NCBI GenBank assembly: GCA_015296025.1
Contig: DVDZ01000162.1
Coordinates: 1-34,840, forward strand
Origin: Thermosynechococcus sp. M46_R2017_013
Lineage (GTDB): Bacteria > Cyanobacteriota > Cyanobacteriia > Thermosynechococcales > Thermosynechococcaceae
Direction: 5' to 3'
Length of the DNA stretch: 34,840 nt
The notes beneath the pieces are model-generated. The model had not been told where the DNA came from, ran no database searches, and worked only from the letters and a program-made list of their open reading frames with translations. The position numbers and the translations under genes are program-made. Below, one piece after another: positions 32,529 to 34,840 of the stretch (within the stretch, counting starts at the first letter, position 1; every line of letters starts with the position of its first letter).

Positions 32529-33398
32529 CTAGGTAAACACTACGGTGCGATTGCCATACACAAGAATCCGATTTTGTAAATGCAACTGTACTGCCCGCGC
32601 CAACACCACCCGTTCCAAATCCTTGCCCTTACGAATTAGATCCGCCACCGTGTCGCGATGACTCACATGGACAACCGCCTGCTCAATAATTGGCCCTTCA
32701 TCTAAGTCTGCTGTGGCATAGTGAGCAGTGGCGCCAATGATTTTCACCCCCCGCTCATAGGCACGGTGGTAGGGATTGGCTCCCGCAAAGGCAGGCAAAA
32801 ACGAATGGTGAATGTTGATCACTTGGGGAAAGGCTTCAATAAATTCAGCACTGAGCACCTGCATATACTTGGCCAGCACCACCAAATCAATCTTGTAGTC
32901 CCTGAGCAGTTGTAGTTCCTTGGCTTCCGCGAGGGGCTTGGTCTCTGGCGTCACGGGAATATAGTGAAAGTCAATGCCAAACTGCTCCGCAATGGGACGC
33001 AAATGCTCGTGGTTACTGATAATTAGGGGAATTTCGGCAAAGAGATCCCCCGCCCGCTGCCGCAGCAGCAGATCCCAAAGGCAATGATCTTGGCGGCTCA
33101 CCCAAATGGCCAGCCGATAGGGAATATCCGACGCCCGCAACTGCCAGCGCACTCCCAGCCAACTGGCAAAGACCTTTTCCCGCTGGGCATAGTTAATGAA
33201 CGTCGTGGCAATTTGATCGCGGGGAATCTCAAAACCCTCCAGCTGCCACTCCAGGCGGGAGAGAAAAATGCCTGCAACGGCATCGGTGTGGTGGTCGGCA
33301 TGGACAATGTTACCGTTGTAGCGATAGACAAACTGTGCCAATTTGGCCACCAGCCCCCGCTGATCGGGACAGGAAATAGAGAGGGTCATTGTTGGCAT
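32529..33398 (-). CDS. purU: Formyltetrahydrofolate deformylase
   Basis: Hydrolyses 10-formyl-THF to THF and formate, balancing the one-carbon pool. An N-terminal ACT domain (LSISCPDQRGLVAKLAQFVYRYNGNIVHADHHTD, residues 5-80) precedes a formyl-transferase domain: IPLIISNHEHLRPIAEQFGIDFHYIPV, LVVLAKYMQVLSAEFIEAFPQ, the catalytic VINIHHSFLPAFAGANPYHRAYERGVKIIGATAHY and DLDEGPIIEQ. The 289-residue length is the usual one. ATG 33398 is taken; ATG 33389 is an alternative. About 40 bases lie between the uvrA stop and this start. Folate chemistry is also represented by folK in the window. Confidence 0.95.
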   Translation of the reverse strand: MPTMTLSISCPDQRGLVAKLAQFVYRYNGNIVHADHHTDAVAGIFLSRLEWQLEGFEIPRDQIATTFINYAQREKVFASWLGVRWQLRASDIPYRLAIWVSRQDHCLWDLLLRQRAGDLFAEIPLIISNHEHLRPIAEQFGIDFHYIPVTPETKPLAEAKELQLLRDYKIDLVVLAKYMQVLSAEFIEAFPQVINIHHSFLPAFAGANPYHRAYERGVKIIGATAHYATADLDEGPIIEQAVVHVSHRDTVADLIRKGKDLERVVLARAVQLHLQNRILVYGNRTVVFT

Positions 33399-33438
33399 AG
33401 GCCCACCGCAAAGCAGAGCAAGCAGTATTCTACTACTG

Positions 33439-34840
33439 TCAATTGGCAGCGGTGCGATTTAAGACCTTGGCAAGATACTGCCCTGTGTAGGATTGGGGCA
33501 TCAGTGCCACCGCTTCAGGGGTACCGACGGCAACTACCTTTCCCCCGCGATCGCCCCCCTCTGGCCCTAGATCAATAATCCAATCGGCACAGCGAATGAC
33601 ATCGAGATTGTGTTCAATGACCAGAACCGAGTTACCCTTGTCCACCAGCCGTTGCAACACCTCTAGGAGTTTGTGGACATCGTAAAAAGACAGTCCTGTT
33701 GTCGGCTCATCAATTAGATAGAGTGTTTTGCCCGTTGCGCGGCGCGACAATTCAGCTGCTAATTTTAAGCGTTGCGCTTCACCGCCAGAGAGCGTGGGTG
33801 CCGTTTGCCCCAGTTTCAAATAACCTAAGCCCACATCTACAAGGGTTTGCAGCTTGCTTACCGCCTTGGGGATATTTTCAAAAAAAGTCAGCGCCGTCTC
33901 GGCGGTCATCTCTAAAACATCGGCAATCGAGCAGCCTTTGTACTTCACTTGCAGCGTATCGCGGTTGTAGCGTGTCCCCTTACACACCTCGCACTGGACA
34001 TAGACGTTGGGCAGAAAGTTCATCTCAATAACATTCACCCCTTGACCTGCACAGGCTTCACAGCGTCCACCCTTAATGTTGAAGGAAAATTGTCCTGGTT
34101 TATAGCCCCGTGCCTTGGCCTCAACGGTTTGACTAAAGACCTCACGGATTACGTCAAAAACGCCAATGTAGGTGGCAGGGTTGGAGCGGGGGGTTCGGCC
34201 AATGGGGGACTGGTCAATGACAATCACTTTATCAATGGCGTTCAGCCCTTCAATGCCCCCCAGTTCCTTCGGCAGGGGCACAGGATGACCCAGATGGTGT
34301 TGAAGCGCAGGATAAAGCACTTCGTGCATCAGGGTGGATTTGCCCGACCCGGAGACTCCCGTTAGACACACCAGCTTGCCAAGGGGAATTTCTACTGTGA
34401 TGTTTTTGAGATTGTTGCGGGAGACGTTTTTGAGAACAAGGGACTGGCCATTGCCCAACCGCCGAGCACTGGGGGTTTCAATGCGCTTGCGTCCCGATAA
34501 ATAGGCACCCGTCAGCGAGTCAGGATGGTTGAGAATTGCCTCTAGGTTGCCCTGAGCCACAATCCGACCGCCATGCACCCCTGCCCCTGGACCAATATCG
34601 ACAATGTGATCGGCAGCACGGATTGTATCCTCATCGTGCTCCACAACAATGAGTGTGTTCCCTAAATCCCGCAACCGAAACAGTGTTTGCAGTAAGCGAT
34701 TGTTATCCCGCTGGTGTAGGCCAATACTTGGTTCATCGAGGACATAGAGCACCCCGGTCAGACCAGAGCCAATTTGGGTCGCCAAGCGAATGCGCTGGCT
34801 TCGCCGCCAGAGAGGGTAGCTGCACTGCGATCCAGCGTCA
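33439..34840 (-). CDS. uvrA: Excinuclease ABC subunit A, C-terminal part, with a -1 indel
   Basis: Damage-recognition ATPase of nucleotide excision repair; only the C-terminal half (about 467 residues) is in the window. Visible: LSGGEA then [13 protein letters not shown] (signature of ATPase I), [17 protein letters not shown], Walker [10 protein letters not shown], the zinc finger [20 protein letters not shown] with CEVC, signature [15 protein letters not shown] and Walker [13 protein letters not shown] of ATPase II, and [26 protein letters not shown] missing G on the plus strand at 34798/34799 breaks the frame at SGGEA(Q). The conserved sequence on both sides shows a single gene. It ends about 40 bases before purU. 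Confidence 0.96.
   Translation of the reverse strand, partial: DAGSQCSYPLWRRSQRIRLATQIGSGLTGVLYVLDEPSIGLHQRDNNRLLQTLFRLRDLGNTLIVVEHDEDTIRAADHIVDIGPGAGVHGGRIVAQGNLEAILNHPDSLTGAYLSGRKRIETPSARRLGNGQSLVLKNVSRNNLKNITVEIPLGKLVCLTGVSGSGKSTLMHEVLYPALQHHLGHPVPLPKELGGIEGLNAIDKVIVIDQSPIGRTPRSNPATYIGVFDVIREVFSQTVEAKARGYKPGQFSFNIKGGRCEACAGQGVNVIEMNFLPNVYVQCEVCKGTRYNRDTLQVKYKGCSIADVLEMTAETALTFFENIPKAVSKLQTLVDVGLGYLKLGQTAPTLSGGEAQRLKLAAELSRRATGKTLYLIDEPTTGLSFYDVHKLLEVLQRLVDKGNSVLVIEHNLDVIRCADWIIDLGPEGGDRGGKVVAVGTPEAVALMPQSYTGQYLAKVLNRTAAN

Noticed and set aside
1-34840. CRISPR array or prophage
   Set aside because: No regularly spaced direct repeats, no cas genes, no phage structural genes or integrase seen. 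HIP1 octamers are dispersed, not an array.

Overview
The window is a piece of a thermophilic unicellular cyanobacterial chromosome, most likely Thermosynechococcus or a close relative. The evidence is a psbK gene whose mature peptide matches the PsbK I recall from the thermophilic photosystem II structures, plus btpA, ycf66, a cyanobacterial-type ATP synthase gamma subunit, DUF2811, an mnx-type manganese exporter, and many HIP1 octamers (GCGATCGC, for example 699-706).

Layout. 1-474 is a decayed TnpB (IS200/IS605-type) remnant. 543-6673 runs rightward: a coiled-coil membrane-anchored protein, ATP synthase gamma, a GT4 glycosyltransferase that appears to start at CTG, a SpoIID-domain protein and a TPR-GT41 glycosyltransferase. 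6704-14310 is mostly leftward: mnx, tRNA-Leu(CAA), a four-helix membrane protein, class II fructose-bisphosphate aldolase, an orphan HicB, a HemY-type protoporphyrinogen oxidase, a DUF2811 protein and a Ycf66 protein, with tRNA-Arg(ACG) on the other strand. Between DUF2811 and ycf66 (about 12930-13345) lies a cluster of DnaA-box-like sites beside an AT-rich stretch, a good candidate for a replication origin. 14661-18093 is rightward: murC-murB plus a GT2-TPR protein.

18101-23884 is a leftward operon-like run (unknown 149-aa protein, menC, pncB, nadD, NrtR-like Nudix regulator, nadE). It joins phylloquinone synthesis to an almost complete NAD supply route: PncB makes nicotinate mononucleotide, NadD adenylates it, NadE amidates it to NAD, and the NrtR-like protein is the probable regulator. 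24041-34840 holds recJ, yebC, psbK, tadA, folK, btpA, the hisZ-hisG pair, a J-domain/TPR protein, purU and the C-terminal part of uvrA. The two tRNA genes include tRNA-Arg(ACG), the substrate of the TadA encoded in the same window.

A striking global property is that at least ten otherwise well-conserved genes are broken by single-base indels: spoIID-like, membrane protein, fba, hemY (twice), murC, GT2, nadE, nadD, hisG and uvrA. The +1 changes all sit in C homopolymers of the coding strand. The -1 changes sit mostly in short GCC/GCCC contexts. Because several of these genes are essential and the conserved sequence resumes immediately after each indel, sequencing or consensus error is the simplest explanation. 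For these genes I give the whole reconstructed span rather than the fragments.
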